64,000 nt of DNA, taken from Mycobacterium saskatchewanense (GTDB lineage: Bacteria; Actinomycetota; Actinomycetes; Mycobacteriales; Mycobacteriaceae). Shown piece after piece: positions 46,230 to 55,469 of the stretch. Position numbers and translations under genes: made by a program. Below the pieces are notes generated by a model. The model was not told where the DNA came from and did no database searches. It worked only from the letters and a program-made list of their open reading frames with translations. The number at the start of each line of letters is the position of its first letter. The stretch's first letter is position 1. The stretch is from positions 2,604,001 to 2,668,000 of the forward strand of contig NZ_AP022573.1 of the NCBI RefSeq assembly GCF_010729105.1, given 5' to 3'.

Positions 46230-47747
46230 ATGCGCATATTGTCCAGGCGTCCAGAATGTGGCGTCCCCCTCAGCAATGCCACCCTTCGACTGCACTCCCG
46301 GCGAATCGCCGTACCCACCTACGAGAGGTCGGCCCTCCAGCGTGGTGTCGTTCACATCGGCGCGGGCAATTTCCACCGCGCACATCAGGCCGTTTACTTC
46401 GATGACCTTGCACGCGCCGGAATTTCGGATCGTTGGGGGGTTGCCGGCGTCAGCCTCCACTCCCCGACCGCCAAAGAGCTGCTGTCGGCGCAGGACGGGC
46501 TTTACACCGTCGTACAACGCGGTCACGATCGGCAGACCGCCCGCGTGGTCGGCTCGATCGGCTCGGTGCATTACGCACCGAATGACGGCGCAGCGGTGCG
46601 CGCCGCCCTCGCGGACCCGCAAACCCGTATCGTCAGCCTGACCATCACCGGCAACGGATACTTCCTCGATCCGGTAACCGACGAGTTCGACGCCAATCAC
46701 CCCGACGTGCGCGCCGACCTCGTCACGTCCGACGGCTATGCCACAGCGTGGGGATATCTCGCCGACGCTCTCGACCGGCGCCGCCGCGCGGGCGTCGCCC
46801 CGTTCACGGTGCTCTGCTGCGACAACATCCCCGGCGACTCCCGGCCGGCGAGAACGGCGCTGGTGTCGTTCGCCGCCCTGAAGGACCCCGGCCTTGCCCG
46901 CTGGATCGACAGGCATGTCGCGTTCCCGTCGACCATGGTCGATCGCATCACCCCGCAAACGACGGATTCCGAACGCGAATTCGTCGAGCAGGTGTTCGGC
47001 GTCGCCGACAGATGTCCCATCGTGACCGAGCCGTATCGTCAATGGGTGATCGAGGATTCGTTCAGCGACGGCCGGCCGCCGCTCGAGGAGGTCGGTGCCG
47101 AATTCGTCGCCGATGTCACCGACCACAAGCTGATCAAGACGCGTCTTCTCAACGGATCCCATATCGCGCTCGCGTGTTTGGCCATATTGGCCGGTTACCG
47201 GCGCACCGACGAAGCAATGCGGGACCGCGTGGTGTTCGGCTACGTCGAGAAGCTTCTGCGCGACGAAATTCAGCCACTGCTGCCCGCGGTCCCCGGGATG
47301 AACACGCCCCAATACCGGGCCAGTTTGCTCGATCGGCTCGGCAATCCTCAGATGAGCGATCAGTTGTCGCGTCTGGCCAGGCGGGGAACGAGCAAGATAA
47401 CGTCGTTTGTGCTGCCCTCCCTGCAGGATGCGGTCGCCCAGGGTAGGCCGCATACGCTGCTCATGTTGGCCGTTGCCGGCTGGGCCCGGTACATGCGCGG
47501 CCACGACCTCCAGGGGCGCGAGCTCCGCCTGGAGGACTCGCAGGCCATACCGGTGGGCAGGTTGGCCAACATGGCAGGCAACAGACCTGATCCGCTGCTA
47601 CGACACGCGATGTTCGCCGAGCTACGCACGGTTCCCGGGTTTGCGGAGCGCCTCGGCGACATGATCAGGGATATCGACACGCGCGGCGTGGTGCCCACGC
47701 TGCGTGGCGCGATGCGCAACGACGAACGGGAGCTGGTGTCACGATGA
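46230..47747 (+). CDS. mannitol dehydrogenase family oxidoreductase (copy 1)
   Basis: A 505-residue long-chain polyol dehydrogenase. The N-terminal dinucleotide region reads VVHIGAGNFHRAHQAVYFDDL; VLCCDNIPGD and MVDRITPQTT follow, and the catalytic K-x4-N-x2-H motif is KTRLLNGSH. Such zinc-independent enzymes oxidise mannitol, sorbitol or arabitol to ketoses. It is the first of four tightly packed genes and overlaps the HAD gene by 4 bp. It shares domain order with copy 2 at 48668 but is clearly diverged. Divergent from ligD across 126 bp that should hold both promoters. Confidence 0.87.
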   Translation: MRILSRRPECGVPLSNATLRLHSRRIAVPTYERSALQRGVVHIGAGNFHRAHQAVYFDDLARAGISDRWGVAGVSLHSPTAKELLSAQDGLYTVVQRGHDRQTARVVGSIGSVHYAPNDGAAVRAALADPQTRIVSLTITGNGYFLDPVTDEFDANHPDVRADLVTSDGYATAWGYLADALDRRRRAGVAPFTVLCCDNIPGDSRPARTALVSFAALKDPGLARWIDRHVAFPSTMVDRITPQTTDSEREFVEQVFGVADRCPIVTEPYRQWVIEDSFSDGRPPLEEVGAEFVADVTDHKLIKTRLLNGSHIALACLAILAGYRRTDEAMRDRVVFGYVEKLLRDEIQPLLPAVPGMNTPQYRASLLDRLGNPQMSDQLSRLARRGTSKITSFVLPSLQDAVAQGRPHTLLMLAVAGWARYMRGHDLQGRELRLEDSQAIPVGRLANMAGNRPDPLLRHAMFAELRTVPGFAERLGDMIRDIDTRGVVPTLRGAMRNDERELVSR

Positions 47748-48610
47748 GCGATGAACACTATGGGCTGACCTTTGTGCGCACATTCGACCCGGCGCCGATC
47801 ACGACCCTGCTGTGCGACGCCGACGACAACCTGTTCCCCTCGGAAGGGCCGGCGTTCGACGCGTCGACGGGGGTGATGAATCGTTTCCTGGCCCGGTTCG
47901 GCGTGACCGCTCCGCTCGACTCGGAGGAGTTGCGTAAGCGGGCCGTCGGGAAAAACTTCCGCGCCATGGCTCTAGACCTGGCGGTCCAGTGCCAACTACC
48001 GCTCGATCAGACATTGGCCGACGGCCTTCCCGCAGCGGTGGTCGCCTCAGCCGGTGACGTGTCGAAGGGGAACGCGCTGTCAGCCGATGAGCTCGAGCAG
48101 TGGGTGCGCGAAGAACGCGAACGCGTCACCGCTCATCTTGCGCTCACGCTGACACCCGATCCGCAGGTGCTGGAACCGCTACAAGACCTCGCGCCGCACT
48201 ACGCGCTGGCGGCCGTCAGCTCCAGCGCCACCAAGCGCCTGCGTGCATGCTTCGCCGCGACCGACATCGACTCTCTCATCGGCGAAACAGTGACCTTCAG
48301 CGCGGAGGATTCGCTTCCGACGCCCACGAGCAAGCCCGACCCTGCGGTATATCTGCACTGTGGCCAGGTGATGGGCGTTGCGGCGGAACAGGGGCTGGCG
48401 ATCGAAGATTCCGTGGCCGGGGTGAGGTCCGCGGTCGCAGCGGGTTACGCCACCGTGGGTAACCTGATGTTCGTGCTGCCCGACGAACGCGATTGCCGCC
48501 GAGCGGATTTGATCGATGCCGGCGCGATCGCGATAACCGATTCCTGGCGTGCCCTTGCGGACGTCCTACTTTCGTCGGGCGTGCCGGCCGGAGGATCCCC
48601 GCTCGCGTAG
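47744..48610 (+). CDS. HAD-superfamily hydrolase
   Basis: A 288-residue HAD-fold phosphatase. Motif I is LLCDADDNLFPSEGPAF, with DxD nucleophile and acid; VSSSATKRL gives the motif II Ser, and SKPDPAVY plus IEDSVAGVRSAVAAGY the motif III/IV Lys and Asp. Starts in ATGA overlap with copy 1 of the dehydrogenase. In a polyol operon it may dephosphorylate a sugar or polyol phosphate, allowing a phosphorylated polyol to be fed to the dehydrogenases, or remove a toxic by-product (inference). Confidence 0.82.
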   Translation: MSDEHYGLTFVRTFDPAPITTLLCDADDNLFPSEGPAFDASTGVMNRFLARFGVTAPLDSEELRKRAVGKNFRAMALDLAVQCQLPLDQTLADGLPAAVVASAGDVSKGNALSADELEQWVREERERVTAHLALTLTPDPQVLEPLQDLAPHYALAAVSSSATKRLRACFAATDIDSLIGETVTFSAEDSLPTPTSKPDPAVYLHCGQVMGVAAEQGLAIEDSVAGVRSAVAAGYATVGNLMFVLPDERDCRRADLIDAGAIAITDSWRALADVLLSSGVPAGGSPLA

Positions 48611-48667
48611 GGCACCGGCGAGGGCAGCAGTAATCCGGGCGTGACCCGGGGGAGGAGGTGGCCAAGG

Positions 48668-50077
48668 ATGGCCAGCGCAATCAGTCTGAACAACGCGTCG
48701 CTTTCCCAACTGCCGATCGAGGCGCCGAACTACGACAGAGCCAGCGTCACCGTCGGCATTGCGCATATCGGCGCCGGTCACTTCCACCGGGCGCATCAGG
48801 CTGCGTACATCAACCTGCTGCTGCAGCAGGGGCTGGCACGCGACTGGGGCATCTGCGGCGTGGGGGTGATGCCCGCCGACTGGACCATGCGCGACGTTCT
48901 CGACGGGCAGGACGGCCTGTACACGCTGATCCTGGAGAATCCCAACGGCACCCGGGACGCACAGGTGATCGGCTCGATCGTCGACTACCGTTATGCCCCG
49001 GACGATCCGGAGTCGGCGGTGGAGGTGCTCACCGCGGCGTCCACCCGGATCGTGTCGCTGACCATCACCGAAGGCGGGTACCGCGATCCTGAGGGACCGG
49101 CGTTCAGTTTGATCACCGAGGCGCTCGCGCGGCGGCGCGATAGAGGAATCCCCGCGCCGACAATCGTTTCCTGCGACAACATCGAGAACAACGGTGAGGT
49201 CGCCAGGCGTACGGTGCTCGCCAGCGCCGAACGCAGAGATCCCGAGTTGGCCACATGGGTGGCGGAGCACGCCCGGTTTCCCAGTTCGATGGTCGACCGC
49301 ATCACGCCGGCAACGACTTTGGAGATGGCCGCGGAAGTGCGGCGCGACTTCGGCGTCGACGACCGGTGGCCTGTGGTGGCGGAACCGTTCAGCGCATGGG
49401 TGATCGAAGACGACTTCGCCGACGGGCGGCCGCCGCTGGAGCGGGCGGGGGTGCTGCTCGTCGACGACGTACGGCCGTACGAGCTGATGAAGCTGCGGCT
49501 GCTCAACGCGGGACACCAGTGCCTGGCCTACTTCGCCCATCTGTGTGGCTTCCGGTTCGTCCACGAGGCGGCGCGCGATCCGCTCTTCGCCGAATTCTTG
49601 CTGGCCTACTTCGACACCGAGGCCATCCCCACGCTGCCGCCGGTGCCGGGGATAGACCTGCACGACTACGGCCGCACGCTGGTCGAACGGTTCGCCAACC
49701 CGGCGGTGCGCGATACCGTCGCCCGGCTTTGCGCCTACTCCTCGGACCGCATCCCCAAATGGCTGTATCCCGTCATCTGCGACAACCTGGCCAACGACGG
49801 GCCGGTGCAGTTGGCGGCCGCCGCGGTGGCCAGTTGGGCCCGCTACGCCGAGGGCATCGACGAATGGGGCAACCCGTACGAGGTGGTGGATCAGCTCGCG
49901 GATTCGCTCATCCCGATCGCCCGGTCGCAACACCAGCATCCCACCGCCTTCATCGAGGTCACCGCGGTGTTCTGCGATCTGGCCCACCAGCCACGGTTCG
50001 TCGAGGCATACCGCTGGGCACTGGAATCGTTGCACCACAAGGGTGCCCGGGCGACGCTGGAGGCTTTGGTGCGATGA
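48668..50077 (+). CDS. mannitol dehydrogenase family oxidoreductase (copy 2)
   Basis: A 469-residue paralog of the first gene in the operon. IAHIGAGHFHRAHQAAYINLL is the N-terminal nucleotide-binding segment, IVSCDNIENNGEVARR and SSMVDRITPATT follow, and KLRLLNAGH is the catalytic motif. Retention of all catalytic residues in both paralogs suggests two polyol substrates or different ketose products. The ATG at 48668 is preceded by a GGAGGAGG tract; an in-frame start nine codons earlier is less likely. Its stop overlaps the kinase ATG. Confidence 0.87.
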   Translation: MASAISLNNASLSQLPIEAPNYDRASVTVGIAHIGAGHFHRAHQAAYINLLLQQGLARDWGICGVGVMPADWTMRDVLDGQDGLYTLILENPNGTRDAQVIGSIVDYRYAPDDPESAVEVLTAASTRIVSLTITEGGYRDPEGPAFSLITEALARRRDRGIPAPTIVSCDNIENNGEVARRTVLASAERRDPELATWVAEHARFPSSMVDRITPATTLEMAAEVRRDFGVDDRWPVVAEPFSAWVIEDDFADGRPPLERAGVLLVDDVRPYELMKLRLLNAGHQCLAYFAHLCGFRFVHEAARDPLFAEFLLAYFDTEAIPTLPPVPGIDLHDYGRTLVERFANPAVRDTVARLCAYSSDRIPKWLYPVICDNLANDGPVQLAAAAVASWARYAEGIDEWGNPYEVVDQLADSLIPIARSQHQHPTAFIEVTAVFCDLAHQPRFVEAYRWALESLHHKGARATLEALVR

Positions 50078-51000
50078 CGCGCGGGCTCGTGATCGGTGAG
50101 TCACTGATCGACATCGTCGAGGGCGACGAATACGTCGGCGGCAGCCCGCTCAACATCGCCGTCGGGCTCGGGCGGCTCGGCCGCGGCGTCGACTTTCTGA
50201 CCCACATCGGTGACGACGCTGCCGGCCGGCGCATCGCGGACTACGTCAAAGCCTCTGGCGCACAACTCGTTCCGGGAAGCATGACCGCCGCCCGCACGCC
50301 GACCGCAACGGCAACCATCGGCGGCGACGGATCCGCCACCTACGTCTTCGATCTCGATTGGCAGCTTGGGGGAACACCCGACGTTTCGACGCCACTATTC
50401 GTACACACCGGATCCATCGCCGCCGTGCTCGAGCCCGGATGCGTCGCGGTCGCGGCGCTGCTCGACAGCTATCGGACGTCGGCCACGGTGACTCTGGACC
50501 CCAACGTGCGCCCGTCGCTGATCGCCGACGAGAATCTGGCGCGCGAACGCATCTTGCGCCTCGTCGAGGGCAGCGACGTCGTCAAGGTCAGCGATGAGGA
50601 CCTGCGCTGGATCGACCCCGATCACGAGCCGGAGCAAACAGCGCGAGCGTGGTTGGCGTCGGGGCCTGCCATCGTCGCCGTGACCATGGGCGAACGCGGT
50701 TCGCGCGCATTTTGCGCAGCGGGCGAGGTGCAGGTGGCCGCCCGTCCGGTCGGGGTGGTCGACACCATCGGCGCCGGCGACGCGTTCATGGTCGGTCTGC
50801 TCGACGCGTTGTGGGACATGGGCCTGTTGGGCGGCGACCGCCGGCCCGCGCTGGCCCGGATCCGGCTCGACGAGTTGACGGCGGCGTTGGAGGCGGCGGG
50901 GCTGGTGTCCGCTGTGACCGTCGCGCGCGCGGGCGCCGATCTGCCCGAACGAGCCACTCTGCGGGCCCAATCCGCATCCCTCCCAGGCAGATCCGCGTAG
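50074..51000 (+). CDS. PfkB-family carbohydrate kinase
   Basis: A 308-residue ribokinase-fold sugar kinase. YVGGSPLNIAVGLGRLG is the substrate-binding first signature, DPNVRPSLI follows, and DTIGAGDAFMVGLLDAL holds the catalytic Asp and anion hole. Probably a fructokinase or similar ketose kinase, phosphorylating the ketose produced by the dehydrogenases. Overlaps copy 2 by 4 bp; the open frame extends upstream inside that gene but this ATG gives the normal N-terminus. No transporter gene accompanies the operon. Confidence 0.85.
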   Translation: MTRGLVIGESLIDIVEGDEYVGGSPLNIAVGLGRLGRGVDFLTHIGDDAAGRRIADYVKASGAQLVPGSMTAARTPTATATIGGDGSATYVFDLDWQLGGTPDVSTPLFVHTGSIAAVLEPGCVAVAALLDSYRTSATVTLDPNVRPSLIADENLARERILRLVEGSDVVKVSDEDLRWIDPDHEPEQTARAWLASGPAIVAVTMGERGSRAFCAAGEVQVAARPVGVVDTIGAGDAFMVGLLDALWDMGLLGGDRRPALARIRLDELTAALEAAGLVSAVTVARAGADLPERATLRAQSASLPGRSA

Positions 51001-51164
51001 TTTCACCGCCGACCCGACGGCACGCTTGGTGGTTGCCGAGCGCGCCCGTGACGGCCGGCACGCGGGACGACCCGGCCGTCACCATCTGCCCGGATACCGC
51101 GCGGCCCCAGCTCACAGACCTGTCATGCTGTTTTGCCAGCGGCACTGCGGGCATACTGACTTAC

Positions 51165-52103
51165 ATGCGCTCCATCTGGAAGGGTTCGATCGCGTTCGGG
51201 TTGGTCAATGTCCCGGTCAAGGTGTACAGCGCTACCCAGGACCACGACATCAAGTTCCATCAAGTGCACGCCAAGGACAACGGACGCATCCGCTACCAGC
51301 GAATCTGCGAAGTCGACGGAGAGGTCGTCGAATACCGCGACATCGCCCGGGCCTTCGAATCCGACGACGGCCAGATGGTGATCATCACCGACGACGACAT
51401 CTCGACCTTGCCCGAGGAGCGCAGCCGCGAGATCGAGGTGCTGGAGTTCGTGCCGGCCAGCGAGGTCGACCCGATGCTGTTCGATCGCAGTTACTTTCTC
51501 GAGCCCGACTCCAAGTCGTCGAAATCTTATGTGCTGCTGGCAAAGACGCTCGCCGAGACCGACCGCGTGGCGATCGTGCACTTCACGCTGCGCAACAAAA
51601 CCCGACTGGCCGCGTTGCGGGTCAAGGACTTCGGCAAGCGCGACGTGATGATGGTGCACACCCTGTTGTGGCCCGACGAGATCCGCGACCCCGACTTCCC
51701 CGTGCTGGACAAAGAGGTCGAGATCAAGCCCGCCGAGCTGAAGATGGCCGGACAGGTGGTCGAGTCGATGGCCGAAGAGTTCAACCCGGACCGCTACCAC
51801 GACACCTATCAGGAGCAGTTGCAAGAGCTCATCGAGGCCAAACTCGAGGGCGGCGAAGCGTTCAGCAACGAAGAACAACCGAAGGAACTCGACGAGACCG
51901 AGGACATCTCGGACCTGCTGGCCAAGTTGGAGGCCAGCGTGCGGGCTCGCTCCGGCGACGGCGAGGCACCGGCGAAGAAGGCCCCCGCGAAGAAGACGAC
52001 CGCCAAGAAGGCTCCGGCGAAGAAGGCGCCCGCGAAGAAGACGACCGCGGCAAAGAAAGCGCCGGCCAAGAAGGCCCCGTCGAAAGCGACCGCAAGATCC
52101 TGA
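51165..52103 (+). CDS. mku: NHEJ DNA-end-binding protein Ku
   Basis: A 312-residue bacterial Ku that binds DNA ends as a homodimer and recruits LigD. The Ku core (1-250) starts MRSIWKGSIAFGLVNVPVKVY and includes the LTLRNKTRL-like FTLRNKTRLAALRV strand and the bridge region. The last 45 residues form a Lys/Ala/Pro tail of KAPAKK repeats, making it longer than the 273 residues I recall for M. tuberculosis. The ATG lies eight bases after CATACT (51152-51157), so the transcript may be leaderless. Separated from the kinase gene by 164 bp. Confidence 0.94.
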   Translation: MRSIWKGSIAFGLVNVPVKVYSATQDHDIKFHQVHAKDNGRIRYQRICEVDGEVVEYRDIARAFESDDGQMVIITDDDISTLPEERSREIEVLEFVPASEVDPMLFDRSYFLEPDSKSSKSYVLLAKTLAETDRVAIVHFTLRNKTRLAALRVKDFGKRDVMMVHTLLWPDEIRDPDFPVLDKEVEIKPAELKMAGQVVESMAEEFNPDRYHDTYQEQLQELIEAKLEGGEAFSNEEQPKELDETEDISDLLAKLEASVRARSGDGEAPAKKAPAKKTTAKKAPAKKAPAKKTTAAKKAPAKKAPSKATARS

Positions 52104-52112
52104 CTGAGCCGC

Positions 52113-53015
52113 TCAGCGCCGGCGGTTGGAGACCACCCGGAAAAGAGCGGCGGTCAGGTTGATCACCGCGACGAGGATGATCAAGGTCAGCGCCGCGCCC
52201 CAAATCCGCAGGTAGCCCGCGTGCTCGGGATTGGTCAGTTCGGTGTAGATCAGCAGCGGCAGTGAGGCCATGTTGCCGTGGAAGATGTCCGTGTTGATCG
52301 AGCGGCTGTAGCCGACCAGAACGAGTACTGGAGCGGTCTCGCCGATCACTCGGGCGACCGCCAGCAAGATTCCGGAGACGATGCCGGGCATCGCGATGGG
52401 GAAGACGATCCGCACGATCGTCTTCCATTTCGATACGCCCAGGGCGTAGCTCGCCTCCCGCAAGTCGTCGGGGACCAGCCTGAGCATCTCCTCGGTCGAG
52501 CGCACCACCACCGGCAACATCAGCAAGACCAGCGCCAACGAGACCGCGAACGAGCTCTGCTGGAATCCCATCGTCGCGATCCAGAGACTGAAGATGAACA
52601 GCGCCGCGACGATCGAGGGCACGCCAGCGAGCACGTCGACCATGAAGGTGGTCACGCGCACGAGCCGACCCGAGCCGTATTCCACCAGGAATACCGCCGT
52701 CATCAGTCCCAGCGGCACCGAGAGCAGGGCGGCCACGCCCGCCTGGAGCACCGTCCCATACAGCGCGTGATACACGCCGCCGGCGAACTGCTCGGGCAGG
52801 ACTCCCCTTAGCGAATGCGTCCACCAACCCGACCGGGTGACGCCGCACCACCCGCGGACGAGCACCACCGAGAGCACCCACACCAGCGGGACCAGGGCCA
52901 CCAGGAAAGACCCGAGGAAAAACATGGTCGCGACGTTGTTCTTGATCCGCCGCTGGATGCTGACGGGGCTGAAAGCCCCCGCCTTGACGGGCCGATCGAG
53001 CGTGTCAACGGTCAC
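52113..53015 (-). CDS. pstA1: phosphate ABC transporter permease PstA1
   Basis: A 300-residue inner-membrane permease of the phosphate importer with six hydrophobic segments. The coupling-loop EAA region is EASYALGVSKWKTIVRIVFPIAMPGIVSGILLAVARVIGETAP. Partner of PstC2. GTG start, 46 bp after the pstC2 stop. It converges with mku at a distance of 9 bp, where M. tuberculosis has the extra pstA2-pstC1-pstS1-pstB genes. Confidence 0.9.
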   Translation of the reverse strand: MTVDTLDRPVKAGAFSPVSIQRRIKNNVATMFFLGSFLVALVPLVWVLSVVLVRGWCGVTRSGWWTHSLRGVLPEQFAGGVYHALYGTVLQAGVAALLSVPLGLMTAVFLVEYGSGRLVRVTTFMVDVLAGVPSIVAALFIFSLWIATMGFQQSSFAVSLALVLLMLPVVVRSTEEMLRLVPDDLREASYALGVSKWKTIVRIVFPIAMPGIVSGILLAVARVIGETAPVLVLVGYSRSINTDIFHGNMASLPLLIYTELTNPEHAGYLRIWGAALTLIILVAVINLTAALFRVVSNRRR

Positions 53016-53061
53016 CGGCGCCGCTCCTTCTCACGGTTCCCCGCCGCGTCGCCAGCGGACA

Positions 53062-54060
53062 TCACGCGTTGACCTTTCCGCCCGCGATCGCACGGGCCAG
53101 CGCGTTGACGACAAACGTCAGGACGAACAGGGCGAAGCCCGCCGAGATGTAAGCCCCCGTGGGCAGCGGTTCGCTGAACTCGGAGGCCGCCGACGCGATC
53201 TTCGAGGCAAAGGTGTAGCCGCCATCGAACAGCGACCAACTGCCGGCGCGGGCGGCCGACCGCAAGATGATCAGCACCGCCACGGTCTCGCCCAGCGCAC
53301 GACCCAGCCCGAGCATCGAAGCCGCGATCACCCCGCTGCGTCCGAACGGCAGCACGGTCATCCGTATCACCTCCCACTTGGTGGCACCCAGCGCCTGGGC
53401 GGCCTCCATCTGCATGTGGGGGGTCTGTCGGAAGACCTCACGCGACACCGACGTGATGATCGGCAGGATCATCACCGAGAGCACGATCGCGGCGGTGAAG
53501 ATCGTGCCGCCGCCGGCCAGCGACACGTTGCCCTTCTTGAACAAGAAGAACCAGCCGAGATTCCGGTTCAGGAATTCTGCGACCGGCTCGATCCTGGGGG
53601 CCAGCACGAAGATTCCCCACAGCCCGAAGATGATCGAGGGCACCGCGGCCAGCAGGTCCACCATCGCGGCAAACGGGCGGGCGAGCCGTTTTGGCGCATA
53701 TTGGGTGAGAAATATCGCGATCCCGACTGCGATCGGAACCGCCAGCAGCAAGGCGCTCAGCGAACTCAGCACCGTCACCATGAACAGGTCGCGAATACCG
53801 AACGCCAGCTTCGTTGCACTGGTGGTGTTGAACTCGGCGCTGGTGAAGAAGTTGGCGTGGTTGGCCCGCAACGACGGAACGGCTCGGATCAGCAGGAACA
53901 CCGCGATGAGCAGGATCGCGACGATGATGGTCGAACCGGCAGCGGCGGCGAGGAACTTGAACAGCTTGTCGCCGCGCCCCGATGCGCGCGCAAGCACCGC
54001 CTTGAGCCCGGATCGCTTCGTGCTCGACGGGCTGGTCAGGGTTCCTCGGGTCAAGACCAC
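53062..54060 (-). CDS. pstC2: phosphate ABC transporter permease PstC2
   Basis: A 332-residue permease, nearly the same as the M. tuberculosis PstC2 over the core ([47 protein letters not shown]). The EAA loop reads [27 protein letters not shown]. With PstA1 it forms the membrane channel through which PstS3-bound phosphate passes. GTG start 6 bp after the pstS3 stop. Expression is expected to rise under phosphate limitation through SenX3-RegX3 (established for the family). Confidence 0.92.
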   Translation of the reverse strand: MVLTRGTLTSPSSTKRSGLKAVLARASGRGDKLFKFLAAAAGSTIIVAILLIAVFLLIRAVPSLRANHANFFTSAEFNTTSATKLAFGIRDLFMVTVLSSLSALLLAVPIAVGIAIFLTQYAPKRLARPFAAMVDLLAAVPSIIFGLWGIFVLAPRIEPVAEFLNRNLGWFFLFKKGNVSLAGGGTIFTAAIVLSVMILPIITSVSREVFRQTPHMQMEAAQALGATKWEVIRMTVLPFGRSGVIAASMLGLGRALGETVAVLIILRSAARAGSWSLFDGGYTFASKIASAASEFSEPLPTGAYISAGFALFVLTFVVNALARAIAGGKVNA

Positions 54061-54066
54061 CTCAGA

Positions 54067-55182
54067 TCACGTGATCGCGTTGACCGACGTCGACAGGCGC
54101 GACTTGAACGAATCGGGGATGGGAATGTACCCGTTGTCCGCCAAGCCGTCCTGACCCGCGCCGATTGTGCTCTGCAGGAACGCCTTGACGGCCGTCCCGA
54201 CCTGGGCGTCCGGGTACTTCGAGCAGACGATCTCGTACGTGGCCAACACAATTGGGTACGAGCCCGGCTGCGTCGGCTTGTAGAACGAGTTGGTGTCGAG
54301 CACCAGGTCGTTGCCCTGTCCGCTGACGGTGGCGCCGGAGATCGTCTTGCCGACCGAGTCGGCGCTGATCGCGACGGCGTCGGGGCCGGCCACGGTGATG
54401 ATCTTGGCCATGTTCAGGTTCTGGGCCTTCGCGAATGACCACTCGTTGTAGGTGATCGATCCCTCGGTGGCCTTGATGGCGGCCGACGTACCGTCATTGC
54501 CCTTGGCGCCCTCACCGACGCCGCCGTTGAAGGTCTTGCCGGCGCCCTTGCCCCACGCGCCGTTGGAGGCCGCATCGAGGTAGTGCTGGAAGTTGTCGGT
54601 GGTGCCGGACTGGTCGTTGCGGAACACCACGTGGATGGGCTCCGCGGCCAGGCTGACACCCGCGTTCAGCGCCTGGATCGCGGGGTCGTTCCACGTGGTG
54701 ATCGCGCCGTTGAAGATCTTCGCCGCGGTGGGCCCGTCCAGGTTGAGCGACGTCAGCCCCTTGACGTTGTAGGTGATCGCGATGGGGCCGAACACCACCG
54801 GCAGATTCCATGCCGGGGAACCGCAACGCTGCTGGGCCGCTGCATATTCATTCGACGCCAACGGCGAGTCCGACCCACCGAAATCCGTTTGATTGCCGTT
54901 GAATTCACTGATCCCGGCACCCGAGCCATTGGCCGTGTAGTTCAGGGTCTGGCCGGAGCAGGCCTGCTCGAATGCCTTGACGAAGCGGGTCATTGCGTTG
55001 GCCTGTGCCGTCGACCCGCTGGCCTTCAGCGTCTTCTTTCCCCCGCAGCTGACCTTGCCCGCCGACGAGCCGGTGGTCGCATTTCCGCCGCCGGACGCGT
55101 TGTTGTCACTCCCGCAACCCGACAACACCAACGCACCGGTGGCAATCACACTCAGCGCGGCGCCAATTCGGTTGAAATTCAA
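54067..55182 (-). CDS. pstS3: phosphate-binding lipoprotein PstS3
   Basis: A 371-residue periplasmic-side lipoprotein that binds phosphate. The signal peptide ends in the lipobox LVLSGC with Cys23 for lipidation. [37 protein letters not shown] and [12 protein letters not shown] contact phosphate. The frame extends upstream, but the TTG at 55182 behind AGGAAC gives the M. tuberculosis-like [11 protein letters not shown]-terminus. The upstream AT-rich stretch at 55264-55288 has GTTA words on the minus strand that could belong to a RegX3 site, not proven. Confidence 0.92.
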   Translation of the reverse strand: MNFNRIGAALSVIATGALVLSGCGSDNNASGGGNATTGSSAGKVSCGGKKTLKASGSTAQANAMTRFVKAFEQACSGQTLNYTANGSGAGISEFNGNQTDFGGSDSPLASNEYAAAQQRCGSPAWNLPVVFGPIAITYNVKGLTSLNLDGPTAAKIFNGAITTWNDPAIQALNAGVSLAAEPIHVVFRNDQSGTTDNFQHYLDAASNGAWGKGAGKTFNGGVGEGAKGNDGTSAAIKATEGSITYNEWSFAKAQNLNMAKIITVAGPDAVAISADSVGKTISGATVSGQGNDLVLDTNSFYKPTQPGSYPIVLATYEIVCSKYPDAQVGTAVKAFLQSTIGAGQDGLADNGYIPIPDSFKSRLSTSVNAIT

Positions 55183-55386
55183 TTCAGTTCCTAACACTAG
55201 GGATAACTGACGCCGCCGCCCATGGCTGCGGCCTGCCAACCAGCCGTCTCTCGCAGCCAAGAAGCTAACAGTAACAAGGTTAACGTTGGGCGAATAAGTG
55301 TTGCCGAGACGGCGCCACCGGCACAGGCGGGGCATAAAACACAGTTTCTAGCGGGCCACCGCGAGGTCGAGGCGAAATCCAGCAAC

Positions 55387-55400
55387 TAGAACCTGTTCCA
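55387..55400. promoter_or_regulatory. KstR-like operator
   Basis: TAGAACCTGTTCCA fits TnnAACnnGTTnnA, with one half-site diverged from the perfect sites at 17462 and 35044. It lies 69 bp before the SDR start in the divergent region with pstS3. Confidence 0.5.
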
Positions 55401-55469
55401 GAAGTGCCGTGATCCTCGGCACACCGGCTTGCTAACGTGACGGCTGACACTCGACGAAGAGAGGGCGTA

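Noticed and set aside
50649..51164. N-terminal extension of Ku into the kinase gene
   Set aside because: The frame is open upstream, but Ku proteins begin MRSIWKGSI-like, the ATG at 51165 has a promoter-like element just before it, and the extension overlaps the PfkB gene.
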